Positions 1-9,545 of a DNA stretch of 64,000 nucleotides are shown in pieces. Position 1 is the first letter of the stretch; each line of letters starts with the position of its first letter. Source of the DNA: Verrucomicrobiota bacterium (GTDB lineage: Bacteria > Verrucomicrobiota > Verrucomicrobiia > Limisphaerales > JADJPG01); NCBI GenBank assembly GCA_016713365.1, contig JADJPG010000038.1:1-64000 (forward strand), given 5' to 3'. Below the pieces are notes generated by a model. That model did not search any database. It saw only the letters and a program-made list of their open reading frames with translations, and was not told the DNA's origin. The position numbers were made by a program, and so were the translations under genes.

Positions 1-455
1 TAGTTCCCATCAACCTCCGCCTTCTCGCCCGGAACCACGGTCCACTCCTCGTCGGTGGCCGGGAGGTTGGTTGTCCCTTGCACGAGGAAATCGAGCGGCG
101 ACACCTGCCAGCTGAGGACGACAGTGGTCATCCCATCGCGCCGGATCGCAAGAGGCGGATTGAGAAGGGGCTCTAGCGTGCCGGGGAGGTAACCGCCGAG
201 CAGAAATACCTTCCCGATGGAGGCAGCTGCCGGCGGCTCGCTCGCCGGCTCGGCCACAGTCACCGACCGGAGATCGTACGGGGCATCCGGCTGGCCGATG
301 CAACCTTGGAGCGAGTATTCGCCAGCGCGACTCAGGCCGCCGCCACTGTCGATGCTGAACCAGCGCAGCGTCAGGTTCTGGGCGGGCGCAGGAGCCACAG
401 CGAATACCATCAGCGCCGCAGCGAGGAAGAGTAGTTTGAGAGAGGGCAGTTTCAT
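1..455 (-). CDS. Secreted verrucomicrobial hypothetical protein (3' end cut by window edge)
   Basis: About 151 codons are visible, reading leftwards from an ATG at 455 and still open at position 1, so the C-terminus lies outside the window. The first ~25 residues form a clear Sec signal peptide (MKLPSLKLLFLAAALMVFAV then APAPAQN). The mature part opens with LRWFSIDSGGG ... YSLQGCIGQPD. This is a motif I associate with small secreted proteins of Verrucomicrobia that carry a glycine-rich 'WFTIDGGGG' start. A later stretch, LVQGTTNLP, resembles the C-terminal region of such proteins. Function is unknown; export is well supported. It lies 36 bp downstream of the astacin-like gene on the same strand and could be co-transcribed with it. 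Confidence 0.7.
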   Translation of the reverse strand, partial: MKLPSLKLLFLAAALMVFAVAPAPAQNLTLRWFSIDSGGGLSRAGEYSLQGCIGQPDAPYDLRSVTVAEPASEPPAAASIGKVFLLGGYLPGTLEPLLNPPLAIRRDGMTTVVLSWQVSPLDFLVQGTTNLPATDEEWTVVPGEKAEVDGN

Positions 456-491
456 GAAGGGAAAGGAATGAATGGTTGGTAAGCTCGTCAC

Positions 492-1568
492 TCAGTTGCC
501 GAAGTAAACGTCCCCAGCTGGCGCGATGATGGTGACCGGTTGGTCATAAGTACCGACTCCGGCATAGCTGTTCCCGTGCTTCACCAGCAACGTGCCGTCC
601 ACCGGCACATTGGCCAGCGCCGCCGCGAGCGAGGTGTGTTTGAAAGGCTGACTGAATGTTCCGCGCGCTGTTCCCGTGTAGTCACGATCCAGCCAGCGGT
701 CGTTCGGGAACGGATAGAGAGCGCGGCACGTCAACGCGTCGAGGCGCGAGAAGTGATTCCGCTGACCAATCCGGCTCTGCCAGTAGTCGCGCCATGGCGA
801 ATTCACGACGATAGTATCGCCTCCGTTGCACGAAAAGTAGTCGCGACCGTAGTGCATGAAGGAATCGAAGTCGTAGGGACCGTAGGTATCCGCGTCGGTC
901 CTCACTTCGAAGTTGCGCGCACAAGAAACGCAATCCCCGTCGGCATCGAGGCAATCGCAGCACTGGCCGGGATTGCGTCCAGGCGGGCAACCCACACCTG
1001 TGCCAGCACCACAAATGTTGTTCGCGTTGATCGAGATGTAGGTGTCGCGATCGGGGCGGCTCTGCTCGTGCTGGAAACCCAGCGAATGATAGATCTCATG
1101 GCAGATGATGATCTGATTGTTCCAGCTGGTGATGTTGATGATCTGGGCGCCGCCACGGCGGCCGATGGGCGAGTTGTTGAACTGGCTGTTCTGGAAGCGA
1201 ATCCGGTCCGCATCGCGCGAAGTAGCCGGTCGGAAGTTGACCCCCGCGCGTTCGGCGATGGCATTCATCGCGTTGATCGCCGCCATCTGATTCGCCGCGG
1301 AGACAGCGCCGGCACCGCTCGTGACGAAATCAAACGGCACGACGTTGTTGTTCCAGAATTCCGCCGGACCGAACGTACCCGCCGCGTGTATGCCGCCGCT
1401 GGTCATTCTTGTGTAAACTTCCAGCGGCACCTGAATGTCCCCATCCACCAGCACGTAGCCGGGTGTCAGATCCGGCTGCACCGGGGAGGGCGGAGAGATT
1501 CTTCCCGCGCTTGGCGATGGTCGCAACACCGCCGCCGCGGCGCGCACGAAGCATTGAAACGCGTTCAT
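492..1568 (-). CDS. Astacin-like (M12A) zinc metalloprotease
   Basis: A 358-residue protein carrying the full astacin zinc signature HEIYHSLGFQHEQSRPDRD near residue 155. The three His ligands, the catalytic Glu and the family's GFxHExxRxDRD extension are all present. A Met-turn follows (SFMHYGRDYF), with the Tyr that is a fifth zinc ligand in astacins. A Cys-rich insert sits between these motifs. Astacins are secreted endopeptidases. The N-terminus (MNAFQCFVRAAAAVLRP) looks like the start of a signal peptide but loses hydrophobicity abruptly, so a frame error near residue 16 or a different true start is possible. About 60 residues follow the protease domain and do not match anything I recognise. 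The next gene upstream (1611-3200) is in poor condition. Confidence 0.88.
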   Translation of the reverse strand: MNAFQCFVRAAAAVLRPSPSAGRISPPSPVQPDLTPGYVLVDGDIQVPLEVYTRMTSGGIHAAGTFGPAEFWNNNVVPFDFVTSGAGAVSAANQMAAINAMNAIAERAGVNFRPATSRDADRIRFQNSQFNNSPIGRRGGAQIINITSWNNQIIICHEIYHSLGFQHEQSRPDRDTYISINANNICGAGTGVGCPPGRNPGQCCDCLDADGDCVSCARNFEVRTDADTYGPYDFDSFMHYGRDYFSCNGGDTIVVNSPWRDYWQSRIGQRNHFSRLDALTCRALYPFPNDRWLDRDYTGTARGTFSQPFKHTSLAAALANVPVDGTLLVKHGNSYAGVGTYDQPVTIIAPAGDVYFGN

Positions 1569-1610
1569 GGAGTCTCCGACTCAGTTCAGGATCAGTTGGG
1601 TATGACCAGG

Positions 1611-3200
1611 TTACTGCAAGGTCACGAGCACGAGCACGAGACCGGTGCCTTCCTTCAACGCGGTCATCGCCTTGCCGAGAATCGCACCCTGGAGCGGCCG
1701 GAGTCCGAGACCTTCATCGCATGGCCAGGAGTGTCGCTGGTGGTGAGGAGGTCGCCGGGCTTGATGGCGCCGTAGCTGGCGTCGGCCTTCACATAGACGC
1801 GTCCGGTGAGTGCCACGTTCTGGCCTTGATCCAGCACGCCCTCCTGTTGAAGCGCAATACCCGCGTTGATCCCGTTGGCGCCGCTGACGATGCCGGCGAC
1901 CTGCGTGTCGTAGGCGCGAGTGCTGAGTTTGAGACGGCCCGCGTGTTCGTCATCGATCACGACCACGGAGCCCTTTTCGATCTCCTCCTTCATCGGAAAC
2001 GGTTCGGCGAGATCCGCACCGCCGCGAATGGTGAGCGAGGCGACGCTGGCGTTGCCAGGATGTTCACGTTGCCCTCCGGGTCCAGGACCAAGCCATCGAC
2101 CGGGCGCTCGGCGCCCCCGCGGAAGTGCAGAGCGCGATATAGCCGTAGCTGGCCGTGATGCGGCTGCGACCGCCGTCCGGCTTGATGACCCGATCATTAC
2201 CGGCCGCGTCCGCGTAATAGTTGTAACCCAGATGAATGCCGTCGCCGAAGCGGGGAAACGATACATACAGGAATCCGTCCGAGTTGCCGCCGCCGATGCG
2301 CAAGTGCCGGTAGTCGCCGCTGCCAGTGCCGATCTCCATGTCGCCCGCCACCGTCAGTTTCTTACCGGGCGTCGTGGTGCCGATGCCCACGCGGTTGTTG
2401 TTCAAGGTGAGTCCCGCCACGCCGTAGCCGTTCTGCAACCAAGCGGCCAGCTGTCGTCGCAACACCGCATCGCCCGTCGGGCATCAGCACTGTAGAGCGC
2501 ACTGGATGCCGCGTAACCCAGGTGGCGGGTGTTCCCCACGCCCTGCTCAAGTGATACGCCGCCGCCGCGCCGCGCACTTGGATTCCATCACCCACGTTCG
2601 GCGCGTAAACATCGAGCTGGGTCAACGGAACGTTGGTGCCTACGCCCACCCGGCCGCGCGAGTAAAAGACGTTCGAGCCGTTTAACACCCACGCGCTCGC
2701 GCCACCGCCGCCATTCTGCCACTCGAGCGTGGTGCCGTTGAAGGTCAGCACCTGCCGGGCGCCGGCGCGCCGGGCGTCGCGAATTGCTCCACGCGAATGC
2801 CGCCGTTGGTGATCGAGCCGCCACGCTGGCGTAGAGGGCGCGGGGCGCGGGCGTGATGCGGGTGCGCGATTGCAGCTGCCGGAACAAGGTCGATCCATTC
2901 GTCGCGATGGTGATTGCGAGCCAGGCATCGCGGCCATTCAGCAGCGTGTTGCCGAAATCCACCGGCGCCGAGAACAGGCCGCTCTCCAGCCCGAGACCGG
3001 AAATCGAATTGCTCGCGACGGGCGTGCCGCTCGAGAGCGACGGATAAAGCCAGAAGGTGATGTCGTAGACGCCCGACGCGAACCGGCGATCGTGCTGGAG
3101 CAAACCTTGATAGGTGAACGCGGTGGACTGGGCCTGGAGCTTCGGCGTGACGCGGACAATATGTGAGCGCGAGACAAAGAGAGCTGAACTTCGTTTTCAT
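1611..3200 (-). pseudogene. Secreted tail-fibre-like structural protein, broken by at least six frameshifts
   Basis: Frame-corrected translation from ATG 3200 to TAA 1611 gives a coherent protein, but the frame must change near 3150, 2825, 2760, 2525, 2460, 2100 and 1700. Recognisable blocks in order are: a short N-terminus; STAFTYQGLLQHD followed by YDITFWLYPSLSSGTP (a domain common in secreted verrucomicrobial proteins); QVLTFNGTTLEWQNGG; RVGVGTNVPLTQLDVYAPN and RVGIGTTTPGKKLTVAGD, which are tail-fibre/adhesin-like repeats; then ADLAEPFPMKEEIEKGSVVV and GLVLVLVTLQ before the stop. Such proteins often end in a surface or tail-fibre-like trimer region. Either the gene is decaying or this stretch has low consensus quality. 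The density of indels is far higher than elsewhere in the window. Confidence 0.7.
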
Positions 3201-3439
3201 TCCTGTTTTCAATTCTTGATACATCAGTTGTGTTGCTGGTCCCGGCGGGATGAACCGCCGTCAGGAAGACATGCAGGAACGGTGGGGAAAGGTTGCAGAC
3301 GAAATTAAGAATTCTCCGATCGAAGGTGGAAGGATTGAGAGGCGAGGGAGAATCGCTGACGCAAAGTTCGGAACCCGGCGTATATCAGCCGAAACAGTCT
3401 GGCTTCACTCACCTGCGCCTCCCTTGCGTGAGGCGATCT

Positions 3440-6400
3440 TCAACTACTGCGCAGCGGGCGACCGATCAGAACTTCCACCGGCGCGCTCTGCCCGGCGAAT
3501 TTCTCTCGAAATGAAGGCGCGCGCCAGTAATGGGTGCGTCGGCGGCTGCTGGTCGCAGTCACCACCGAACCATCCGGCGAGAATTGCACTGTGCGGAAGA
3601 GCGAGCCTCGGCCGGGGAGCGTAGCCAGTTCCTGCCACATCGTCGTGTCCCACAGCTTCACCGCCTCGCGGCCATTGCTGCCCGTCGCCATGCGAAGTCC
3701 GTCCGCCGAAAACACGACGCCATGCACACCCGTCAGGTGACCGCGCAAAGTCTTAAAGAGCTCCCAGGTTCGCATGTCGTAGACTACAACGCTGCCGCTC
3801 TGGTGTGCCGTGACGATCCATTGGCCGTCCGGTGAACACGCAATGTCATCGATGAGTCCTTCGTTCGGCGAGAGATGAGCGACAAGCCTGCCGTCCAAAG
3901 CGTCCCAAACCTTTATCTCGCCCACGTGCTCGGAGACCCACAATTGGTGCCGGGCCAGCAACCGGCTCGTGCGAAAGGTGAGGTTCGGGTCTGAGCTCCG
4001 TTCACCCATGAATCTCCAGTCGCCGCGATGCCAGCGCTTCAGTAAGCGATCGTCGCCCCCGGTGAAGAGCGTCCCGTCGTCGCGAGAAAAACCAATCTGC
4101 CGAATCACGTTCGAGTGCGCTGCGAAGTTGGTGAGGAGGCGGCCGCCCGAAACGTCCCAGATCTTCAGCCGACCGGAGTCGTCGCCCGCGACCAGAATCC
4201 TTCCGTCGGCGGAGAGTGCGAGTCCGGAATTGTTCGTCCCCAGATCGCGCAGCCGTTCCCGCTCGCGAAATCCCACCGTGTCGTAGTGGAGCACCTCGCC
4301 AAACGAGATGGCGAAGACCTGCGCGCCGTCCGGCGTGAAACTCAGCGGATACTGCCGCTCCGGCACCACCACCGGGTACGTTTGGCGGTCGGTGGATTCG
4401 GTATCCCAGAAATGAATCACCCCATCCTGCCCAGCGCTGGCCAGCGTATTTCCATCGGGGGCAAACGCGAGGCAATGCACTTCCTTCAAGTGCCCGCGAA
4501 AGAGCCGGGCTTGCTTCCACGTCGCGACATCCCAGAGCCGCACCGTCTGCTCCGCGCTGGCGGACGCTAGGCGCGTTCCGTCCGGCGAGAATGCGAGCGC
4601 GCTGATCCAGGAATTATGACCTCCGAGACTCGCGACCGGTTCGCCCGTCACCGCATTCCAGATCTTGATCGTCGATTCACTGTAGCCGCTGCCCGACGCC
4701 AGCAGCTTCCCATCCGGCGAAAAGGCCAGCGCGCTGATTGGTTCGCCGTGCCCGGCGACTGCCCATGGTCCTTCACCCGTTTCGGCGTTCATCAGCCAAA
4801 GCCGGCCGTTCGATTGACCGACCGCAAGCTTCCGGCCCATGGGCGAAAACGCGACGTCGCCAAAATAGATTCCGTCGAACGTCGGCGTTCGCACGGAGCG
4901 AATCATCTTTCCCGTTCGCCATTCCCAGATCGTGACCTGCCCGCGCATCGTCGAAGTCGCCAGCCACTCGCCATCCGGCGAGAACGAAAGCGACGTGACC
5001 AGATTCGAGTGCACCAAACCCGGCGTGAGCCGCATGCCGTTGGTATCGCACACGTGCACCACGCCGCGTTCAGCAGTCACGGCCAGCCACTTTCCGTCAG
5101 GCGAGGAGGCGATGACGGCAATCTGACCGGCGCTCGGCAATCGCCGCGCGACCTCGTAATTCCCTCCTTTCCGTTCGACGGCGACGATGTCGCCGTCCGG
5201 CGTGCCGACGAACAGCTGCGGATTGTTCGCCAGAAAAAACATGTGCAACGGATCGTTCACGCCCGATTGCACTGTGGCGATGGCGTCGCTCTGGCAGCAT
5301 TGCCACGCGTATCGCCACTCCCAGCCCCGCAGATCCAGCTCGCCACGACGCGGCCGATTCCGTTCCAGCAACTCGCGCGCGCGACGGAGATTGTTGTCTG
5401 CGAGCGCGGACTGGACGAGGTTCATATCCGCCGCGTAAGCCGTCCGACGTGCCGCCAGTTCACTCGCCTGCGCACGGCGGAGTTGCCACTGAATCCCGAG
5501 AAAGCCGGCGCCCATGGATCCAGCGAGTGCCAGCAACAGAAACGTCACAGCCGGATGACGACGTCCCCAGCGCCAGACCTTTTCGACAGACGAAACCGGC
5601 CGCGAACGGATCGGCTGGCCGGCGAGGAAACGATCCAGCTCGGTGGCCAGCTCCTGCGCGGAGGCGAATCGGTTTCGCGGATCCTTTTCGAGGCACTTCA
5701 GGCAGATCGTTTCCAGGTCGCGCGGCGCTTCGCTGTTCAGGAGCCGCGGCGAAACAGGCTCGCTCTCCAGCACCTGACGCAACGTAGCCTCCAGCGAATC
5801 CGTGGCAAACGGCGCGCGCGCAGTGAGAAGGAAATAGAGAATGGCGCCGAGCGAATAGACATCGACTGTCGGCGCGGCGGTCACCCGTCGTCCGCTCGCC
5901 TGCTCCGGCGGCATAAAACCGGGCGTGCCGAGCACCTGGCCGGTGATCGTGAGCGGCTCGGCGACGACCGAGGTGGTCGTATCCCGCGTCAATCGTTTCG
6001 CCAGACCGAAGTCCGTGATGCGCGGCTGGCCGTCGGGCGCGAGGAGAACGTTCGACGGCTTGAGATCACGGTGAATCACGCCGCGCTGATGCGCATAGTG
6101 CACCGCCAAAGCGATCGTGCGAACGATGCCCGCGGCGCGCCGGGCGGGCAGAGGCTGGTCGCGGACCAGCTGGGCAAGGTCCTGCCCCTCGATGTACTCC
6201 ATCGAGAAATACTGCTGGCCGTCGTGTTCGCCGACCTCGTGAATCGCGACGATGTTTGGGTGCTGCAGATTCGCCGCTGACTCCGCTTCGCTGCGGAAGC
6301 GCTTCACGTAATCCTCGCTCGAGAACGGTCCGGCCAGCAGCATCTTCACCGCGACCGTTCGGTTCAGGGAAACCTGGCGCGCCTTGTAAACCACACCCAT

Positions 6401-6598
6401 GCCGCCGCGCGCGATCTCGCCGAGCAATTCGTAGTCGCCGAAGCAATGGACGCGCACGCGCTCCGGCGCCGGCGCCACGCCGTCTCCGGCCGCGGATGGA
6501 TCGAGGGCGAATTGCAGGACGCACCGCGGACAGCGTTCTCCGAGAGAGGCCGCCGCCAGCGCCGCACCGCAACGCGCACAATGCCGCGCGGTGTTCAT
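3440..6598 (-). CDS. Membrane-anchored Ser/Thr protein kinase with C-terminal WD40 propeller
   Basis: A 1052-residue protein. The N-terminus holds a zinc ribbon (CARC ... CPRC, residues ~7-26). A complete Hanks-type kinase domain follows (~54-320), with the glycine loop GEIARGGMGVVYKA, the VAVK lysine, the HRDLKPSNVLL catalytic loop, DFGLAKRL and the GTPGFMPPEQASG activation segment. One membrane span (HPAVTFLLLALAGSMGAGFL, ~350-372) precedes a long run of WD40 blades ('LAFSPDGKLLASGS ... IKIWN' type) to the C-terminus. The topology suggests a cytoplasmic kinase and an external sensory or scaffolding propeller. It lies 110 bp downstream of an ECF sigma gene on the same strand, the usual arrangement for kinase-associated ECF factors in Verrucomicrobia and Planctomycetes. 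Its ligand and targets cannot be told from sequence. Confidence 0.95.
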   Translation of the reverse strand: MNTARHCARCGAALAAASLGERCPRCVLQFALDPSAAGDGVAPAPERVRVHCFGDYELLGEIARGGMGVVYKARQVSLNRTVAVKMLLAGPFSSEDYVKRFRSEAESAANLQHPNIVAIHEVGEHDGQQYFSMEYIEGQDLAQLVRDQPLPARRAAGIVRTIALAVHYAHQRGVIHRDLKPSNVLLAPDGQPRITDFGLAKRLTRDTTTSVVAEPLTITGQVLGTPGFMPPEQASGRRVTAAPTVDVYSLGAILYFLLTARAPFATDSLEATLRQVLESEPVSPRLLNSEAPRDLETICLKCLEKDPRNRFASAQELATELDRFLAGQPIRSRPVSSVEKVWRWGRRHPAVTFLLLALAGSMGAGFLGIQWQLRRAQASELAARRTAYAADMNLVQSALADNNLRRARELLERNRPRRGELDLRGWEWRYAWQCCQSDAIATVQSGVNDPLHMFFLANNPQLFVGTPDGDIVAVERKGGNYEVARRLPSAGQIAVIASSPDGKWLAVTAERGVVHVCDTNGMRLTPGLVHSNLVTSLSFSPDGEWLATSTMRGQVTIWEWRTGKMIRSVRTPTFDGIYFGDVAFSPMGRKLAVGQSNGRLWLMNAETGEGPWAVAGHGEPISALAFSPDGKLLASGSGYSESTIKIWNAVTGEPVASLGGHNSWISALAFSPDGTRLASASAEQTVRLWDVATWKQARLFRGHLKEVHCLAFAPDGNTLASAGQDGVIHFWDTESTDRQTYPVVVPERQYPLSFTPDGAQVFAISFGEVLHYDTVGFRERERLRDLGTNNSGLALSADGRILVAGDDSGRLKIWDVSGGRLLTNFAAHSNVIRQIGFSRDDGTLFTGGDDRLLKRWHRGDWRFMGERSSDPNLTFRTSRLLARHQLWVSEHVGEIKVWDALDGRLVAHLSPNEGLIDDIACSPDGQWIVTAHQSGSVVVYDMRTWELFKTLRGHLTGVHGVVFSADGLRMATGSNGREAVKLWDTTMWQELATLPGRGSLFRTVQFSPDGSVVTATSSRRRTHYWRAPSFREKFAGQSAPVEVLIGRPLRSS

Positions 6599-6708
6599 GG
6601 ATTGCCTGCCGAAGAATGCATGGTTCTCAAAGGGAGAAGCAGGATTCTCGCGAAATGGTTGCCGGAAATCTCATGCGCTCTCCCGAAGCACTGAAAACCG
6701 CCTCATCG

Positions 6709-7449
6709 TCAGCCCAGCGCGTCGAGCAAATGCCGGAGTTCGTCGTCCAGGTCCGTGTGCGTGCCGAGCGTGTGCGCGACTTCCGACCGCAGCAATTCGC
6801 CATAACGCCGTCGCAGCCGAGAGACATCCGACTTGATGGTGCCTTCCGGCACACCGAACGTCGCGGCAAGATCCGCATAAGAATCAACGCCCTCGCGTCC
6901 GGGCAAAAATTGCTCCAGCTTTTCGAATCGCTCCGCGCGTCCAGCCGAACGAAATTCCTCGCGCAACTTCGCCCTAGACTGTTCGAGCAGGCTCAAGGCC
7001 CAGAAACGATCATACGCCTTGTCGGCGCTCATGTTGTCCACCGGTTCCAGCGCGTAACGTTCCTCCGGCTCCAGTGCGTCCAGGGCGAGCGGCATCGCTC
7101 CGCCGCCACGTTTCTGCGCGCGGGCGCGTTCCCATTCGTTGGCGAGGAAGTTCTTGAGGGAGGCGAGCAGGAACCAACGGAAGCGTCCGCGCTCGGGCGT
7201 GACAGCACGGAGAGAATCGCGCTCCAGAAAACGGGCGAAGAACGCCTGTGTCAGATCCTGCGCGTCGTCCGGCGATTCCCCGCATCGCCGGACGTACGCG
7301 TAGAGCGGATACCAGTAAGCCCGGCAGAGCGATTCTAGCGCGGCGCTGGCCCGGGGCGAATCCCCTTCCCGCGCGTGAAGCACAACGCTCCAGTGCGTGT
7401 CTTCAAACCGGGCGTTCGTTCCGGGCGCTGGATCCGGGGGCGTGCTCAA
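6709..7449 (-). CDS. ECF-type RNA polymerase sigma factor (kinase-associated group)
   Basis: A 246-residue protein. I place the start at a TTG (7447-7449) whose TTGA overlaps the TGA stop of the upstream oxidoreductase; no ATG or GTG lies nearby, and extending further upstream only reads that gene out of frame. Sigma region 2 is visible (LYAYVRRCGESPDDAQDLTQ then FFARFLERDSL, FRWFLLASLKNFLANEWERA). A long linker holding ALDALEPEERYALEP leads to a region 4 helix-turn-helix (YADLAATFGVPEGTIKSDVS then RLRRRYGELLR). The same linker style occurs in the sigma factor at 62399-63115, so the two are paralogues. No zinc-finger anti-sigma gene is adjacent; the kinase downstream is the likely regulator. 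Confidence 0.9.
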   Translation of the reverse strand: MSTPPDPAPGTNARFEDTHWSVVLHAREGDSPRASAALESLCRAYWYPLYAYVRRCGESPDDAQDLTQAFFARFLERDSLRAVTPERGRFRWFLLASLKNFLANEWERARAQKRGGGAMPLALDALEPEERYALEPVDNMSADKAYDRFWALSLLEQSRAKLREEFRSAGRAERFEKLEQFLPGREGVDSYADLAATFGVPEGTIKSDVSRLRRRYGELLRSEVAHTLGTHTDLDDELRHLLDALG

Positions 7450-8750
7450 ATGAACTTCGTGCGGCCGGGCATCGCCATCGGCTCGGGCTCGAACTTGGTG
7501 TTCCAATCCTTGATCTCCGGCACGAGCACCTGCTGGGAATTCATGATCATGTCCCACGTGAGTTGCTGGCCGGTGTAGGCGGCGTTGCGACCCATGATGC
7601 CGAGCAGCGTGCTCTTGGCCATGCGATCGCCGTCGTTGATGACCTTGCCCGCGCGAATGCTCGCAAAGAGTTCGTTGTGTTCCACCTGGTACATGCTCGG
7701 CTTCTCGCCCTTGTAGCGCCACGGATTCTCGCCCGTAATGGACGCGCCGCGCGAATCGATGAGCGCCGTGCCTTTGCTGCCGATCACGGTGAGATGATTC
7801 TCGCTGGAGCAGCCCGGAATCTGGCGTTGCGCCAGGAAACCAAGCGTGCCGTCGGCCCAGACGTAGTTCGCGTGAATGTGATCGTAGATGTTGCCGCCGT
7901 GCGCCGGAATCTGACGACCGCCCACCGCGGTGCAGCTGATCGGCGGAACGTCCTTCATCGCCCACGCCAGCCAGTCGCAGGTATGCACGGCTTGTTCCAG
8001 GATACCGTCGCCGCCCAGCCAGTTGAAGTTATACCAATTGCGCACCATCCATTAGAGGTCGGTGATGCCTTCAGGACGCGAGCTCGCGGGCGGCATCGGC
8101 TTCACCGGGCCGGTGAGATACGTGCCGTAGATGGCGCGCACCTGGCCGATTTCGCCGTCGTGAATGCGCTTGAACAGCTCGCGCAGCGGATAGTCATAGC
8201 GCCAGCAGAAGCCCGCGACGACCGCGAGCTTGCGCTCCTTTGCGATGCGCACGGATTCGATGACGGAGCGAACGCCCGGTGCGTCGGTGGCCATCGGTTT
8301 CTCGCAGAAGATGTGTTTGCCGGCTTCCACCGCGGCGCGGAGATGGACCGGACGGAATCCCGGCGGCGTGGCGAGGATCACGACGTCCACGCCGGAATCG
8401 ATCACCTTGCGATACGCGTCAAGGCCGACGAACGTGTTTTCCGGTTTCACCTTCACCTTGTCCGCGCCCGCCTCGGCGGCGACGGACTTGATCGCGCCCT
8501 TCGCGGCCTTCTCGAACACATCGCCCACGGCGAACAATTCCACGTTCGAATCCGCCTTCATCGCCTGCGCAGCAGCTCCGGTCCCGCGTCCCCCGCAACC
8601 GATGAGGCCGACTTTGAGCGTATCGCCCGGCGAAGCGGCGCGCGCGCTGGAAAGGATATGCGGCGCAGCGATGGCGCCCGCAATGGCCATGGTGGAGGAA
8701 GTTTTGAGGAATTCCCGGCGAGTGGTGAGAGAGCTTTCGGAAGAGTTCAT
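7446..8750 (-). pseudogene. Tat-exported Gfo/Idh/MocA family oxidoreductase with an in-frame stop
   Basis: Starting at ATG 8750, the N-terminus has a twin-arginine signal (TTRREFLKTSSTMAIAGAIA). A Rossmann NAD(P)-binding site follows (LKVGLIGCGGRGTGAAAQA), then the family motif FCEKPMA. The frame is closed by TAA at 8052-8054 and reopens without any shift as WMVRNWYNFNWLGGDGILEQ, running to TGA at 7446. Related proteins carry Glu where the stop lies, so a single G-to-T change (GAA to TAA) explains it. Only a truncated N-terminal half would be made unless this is a sequencing error. Members usually act on sugars or inositol-like polyols in the periplasm; the substrate is unknown. The 3' end overlaps the ECF sigma start by 4 nt. 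Confidence 0.85.
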
Positions 8751-8899
8751 GATCGAAAACGTGACGTTAATGGTTCGCTCAAAAGTTCTCCTTTCGACCG
8801 CGTTCGGGCAATTCAATTCTCCGCGCTCGACAGATCGCCGGCCCATTCGATCCGAGCTGTTCGTTGACTCTGTCGGGCGGGTCCATAAGCTGGAAATTC

Positions 8900-9544
8900 A
8901 TGAACATCGCCCGCTCTGTTTGCCTCCGGTCCGTCCGTGCGCCGTTCGGAATCAAGCGGCAATTCCTCATGCGTGCACTGTGCCTCTGCCTGCTGATTGG
9001 GCTTCCCGTTTCAGCCAGCGCGCATACGGAGACCAGTCTCGTCGGAGGATTCGTCAGTGGCTTCACGCATCCGCTCACGGGTCTCGACCACATGGTGGCG
9101 ATGTTCGCCGTCGGGTTGTGGGGAGCGTTCCTCGGAGCGCGCGCCATCTGGACATTGCCCGTGGTCTTCCCAGTCGTAATGGCCGTCGGCGGCGCAGCAG
9201 GCGTGGTGGGCATGCCGTTGCCCGCCGTCGAAACTGGCATCGCGCTTTCGGCTGGTCTACTCGGATTGCTCGTCGCGTTCGCGGTGAAGCCACCGTTATG
9301 GGCCGCCGCGGCCGTGGTGGGGTTCTTCGCCATCTTCCACGGACACGCCCACGGGACCGAACTTCCCAAATCCGCCAATGCCATTGCCTACGCCATCGGC
9401 TTCGTCATCGCCACCGGACTGCTCCACCTCGCCGGCATCGGCGTCGGCATGCTCGCGCGCTGGCCGTGGGGAAAGATTGCGATTCGCGTGGGCGGCGGCG
9501 TGATCGCGGCGGTCGGTTTCGGATTCCTGTTCGGCTTCCTCTAA
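8900..9544 (+). CDS. HupE/UreJ family membrane protein (putative nickel/cobalt transporter)
   Basis: A hydrophobic protein with a cleavable-looking signal (MRALCLCLLIGLPVSASAHT) and about six membrane segments. It carries the family signature THPLTGLDHMVAMFAVGLWG just after the signal, and a second His-rich block, FFAIFHGHAHGTELP. Both are expected for HupE/UreJ proteins, which are linked to nickel uptake for hydrogenase or urease. I start at ATG 8900, preceded by GGA; ATG 8969 would give a more classical signal peptide and is equally possible. The next gene is a paralogue only 1 bp away, so the two form an operon. No hydrogenase, urease or nickel-enzyme gene lies nearby, so the metal and client enzyme are uncertain. 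Confidence 0.88.
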   Translation: MNIARSVCLRSVRAPFGIKRQFLMRALCLCLLIGLPVSASAHTETSLVGGFVSGFTHPLTGLDHMVAMFAVGLWGAFLGARAIWTLPVVFPVVMAVGGAAGVVGMPLPAVETGIALSAGLLGLLVAFAVKPPLWAAAAVVGFFAIFHGHAHGTELPKSANAIAYAIGFVIATGLLHLAGIGVGMLARWPWGKIAIRVGGGVIAAVGFGFLFGFL

Positions 9545-9545
9545 A

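Noticed and set aside
492..1775. 411-codon + strand frame at 540-1775
   Set aside because: Antisense to the astacin gene, which has full catalytic motifs.
4616..6280. Long open frame on the + strand (554 codons)
   Set aside because: It lies wholly antisense to the kinase gene, with composition typical of a high-GC shadow frame (Arg/Ala/His-rich, no motif).
6709..7965. Sigma factor starting at 7965
   Set aside because: The extra 172 codons overlap the oxidoreductase out of frame and read as shadow sequence; sigma homology begins after the TTG at 7449.
7248..8867. 539-codon frame on the + strand
   Set aside because: Antisense to the oxidoreductase and sigma gene; no motif and no ribosome site.
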